Shown in pieces: positions 42,759-43,643 of a stretch of DNA of 43,643 bases; position 1 is the first letter of the stretch; each line of letters begins with the position of its first letter. Both the position numbers and the translations under genes were made by a program. The DNA is from Acetobacter persici JCM 25330. Its GTDB lineage: Bacteria; Pseudomonadota; Alphaproteobacteria; Acetobacterales; Acetobacteraceae. The notes beneath the pieces were generated by a model, which searched no databases, had not been told where the DNA came from, and worked only from the letters and a program-made list of their open reading frames with translations. Location: the NCBI RefSeq assembly GCF_000613905.1, contig NZ_BAJW01000028.1, forward strand, positions 1 to 43,643. Direction: 5' to 3'.

Positions 42759-43282
42759 CAGAACAAAAAATACCTTTGTGCCATGGGGAGAATAGCGGCT
42801 GATTTGCAAGTGAGCAGCACGCCATCGGCACGCACTTCGTAGGTTTCTGCATCAACCTCAATATGCAGCATGGCGTTTTTATGGATCATGCTCGGTTTAC
42901 CAATCCCGCCCCGGGTGTTTAAAACAGCAGAAAGCCGTTTGCGCAGCCCCAATTTGTGGCCAATATCATCTTCCAACGCTGCGTTAGACACAAAAGTCAG
43001 GCTGGTGTGCGTAAGTGCTCCACCATATCCGCCAAACATCATACGCCCATGCACTGGCTGCGGGGTTGGAATAGACGCATTAGGGTCGCCCATCATGGCG
43101 TAAACAATGGCTCCGCCCTTTACCCCCATATCGGGTTTTAACCCAAAAAAAGCTGGGTTCCATAAGACAAGGTCAGCGAGTTTTCCAACCTCGACAGACC
43201 CCACCTCGTGCGACAACCCATGAACTATGGCTGCATTTAACGAAAGGGGCATGACAGCATCTATTCCACATACGCCAAACAA
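42758..43282 (-). pseudogene. ureC: urease alpha subunit UreC, 3' fragment
   Basis: Homology to UreC starts near 43246 ([20 protein letters not shown]) and runs to the conserved end [10 protein letters not shown]. Recognisable segments include [39 protein letters not shown] and [17 protein letters not shown] full UreC has about 570 residues; only the last ~165 are here. The nickel-ligand histidines, carbamylated lysine and flap lie in the missing part, so the fragment cannot be active. The 36 bp from 43282 down to the homology edge are unrelated sequence in the same frame. The break marks a recombination or insertion junction. Confidence 0.9.
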
Positions 43283-43643
43283 CTCCCGATCAATTATTCG
43301 GCATTATCATCTAGAGCATTGATACTATGTTTACCCACACGCAGAAGCTATAGCATCAGGCATCATATTGACAATTCCCACTCAATTGTTAGTATTTTGG
43401 AATTTTGTTTTGAAATTAGTTATATGCGCGTTCATAGCGAGAAAATGCCATATTGGGCCCAGTCAGCTATACCTAGCGAGCAAGCCGGAGGCTTGTAGAA
43501 CTCCGTTCCCGCCGATCATTACCGTCAGGTAGTCGCCGGGCAAAGTAAGAACATTTCAAGCCTCTCACCGATCTTGATGGGATGCGGAAGTAGAATTTTC
43601 TCAGCAACATTAACGAGGAGATTCCGACGAAGAAGACACGATT
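43283..43643. other. sequence beyond the ureC break, no firm gene
   Basis: About 360 bp unrelated to urease. On the minus strand an open frame entering from the right edge ends at 43525 (VNVAEKILLPHPIKIGERLE and a few residues more) and may be the tail of a gene outside the window. A small palindrome CAAGCC-GGA-GGCTTG lies near 43482-43497. A mobile element end is possible, but I cannot identify one. Confidence 0.35.

Noticed and set aside
43482..43497. GAGGCTTGTA near the right edge resembling the left IS terminal repeat
   Set aside because: Only about ten bases match and the following sequence differs, so a second IS end is not supported.
1..43643. CRISPR array to accompany the Card1-like protein
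   Set aside because: No set of regularly spaced direct repeats was found; the hexamer repeat at 42257-42306 is the coding repeat of the UreE tail.

Overview
The window looks like an accessory, defence-rich region of an alphaproteobacterium, most probably an acetic acid bacterium (Acetobacteraceae). The clues are an IS1031/IS427-like IS5-family element at the left edge and a broken urease locus with a histidine-tailed UreE at the right edge. This assignment is inference. It could be a plasmid or a chromosomal island; no replication or conjugation gene is visible.

Layout. (1) 1-420: end of an IS5-family insertion sequence. (2) 533-21599, all minus strand: one co-directional, mostly overlapping array of 16 genes. 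In transcription order it encodes a TerY-like vWA protein, a WXG100-like protein, a coiled-coil protein with a PD-(D/E)XK-like end, two small proteins, an EssC-like FtsK/HerA ATPase, a Card1-like protein with two CARF-like regions and a nuclease, a second vWA protein, a PP2C phosphatase, a protein kinase with zinc ribbon, an SF1 helicase, a winged-helix/HEPN-like protein (frame broken), a small coiled-coil protein, a coiled-coil McrB-type AAA+ protein and a DUF2357 protein with a cold-shock-like domain. I read it as a phosphorylation-controlled conflict system and the main candidate for a new system. (3) 22007-33374, minus: a second defence cassette with a WYL regulator under a palindromic operator/promoter, SNF2-DUF3883 helicase, two small proteins (one PUA/ASCH-like), a DUF1156 adenine methyltransferase and a DUF499 ATPase. 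The last two genes are broken by single-base deletions. (4) 33371-39888: small accessory genes, including two SAM methyltransferases (one frameshifted), a secreted protein, three overlapping small genes (two with single-base deletions), a CI-like repressor lacking both S24 catalytic residues, and a two-gene unit with a nuclease-like motif. (5) 39900-41960: a strikingly AT-rich block with one orphan gene. (6) 42192-43282: intact ureE and a 3' fragment of ureC.

How it may work. In system 1 the kinase/phosphatase/vWA triad would set the activity state of an ATPase-nuclease complex (FtsK, SF1 helicase, McrB/DUF2357), with the CARF protein adding nucleotide-signal control of a nuclease. System 2 looks like a modification-linked system: methyltransferase, DUF499 ATPase and helicase-nuclease, with the WYL protein repressing its own operon.

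A cross-cutting observation: about ten positions need one extra base to restore an otherwise convincing protein. All are apparent deletions and nearly all lie in homopolymers or doublets. This looks more like sequence error than gene decay, so the broken genes may be intact in the real genome.
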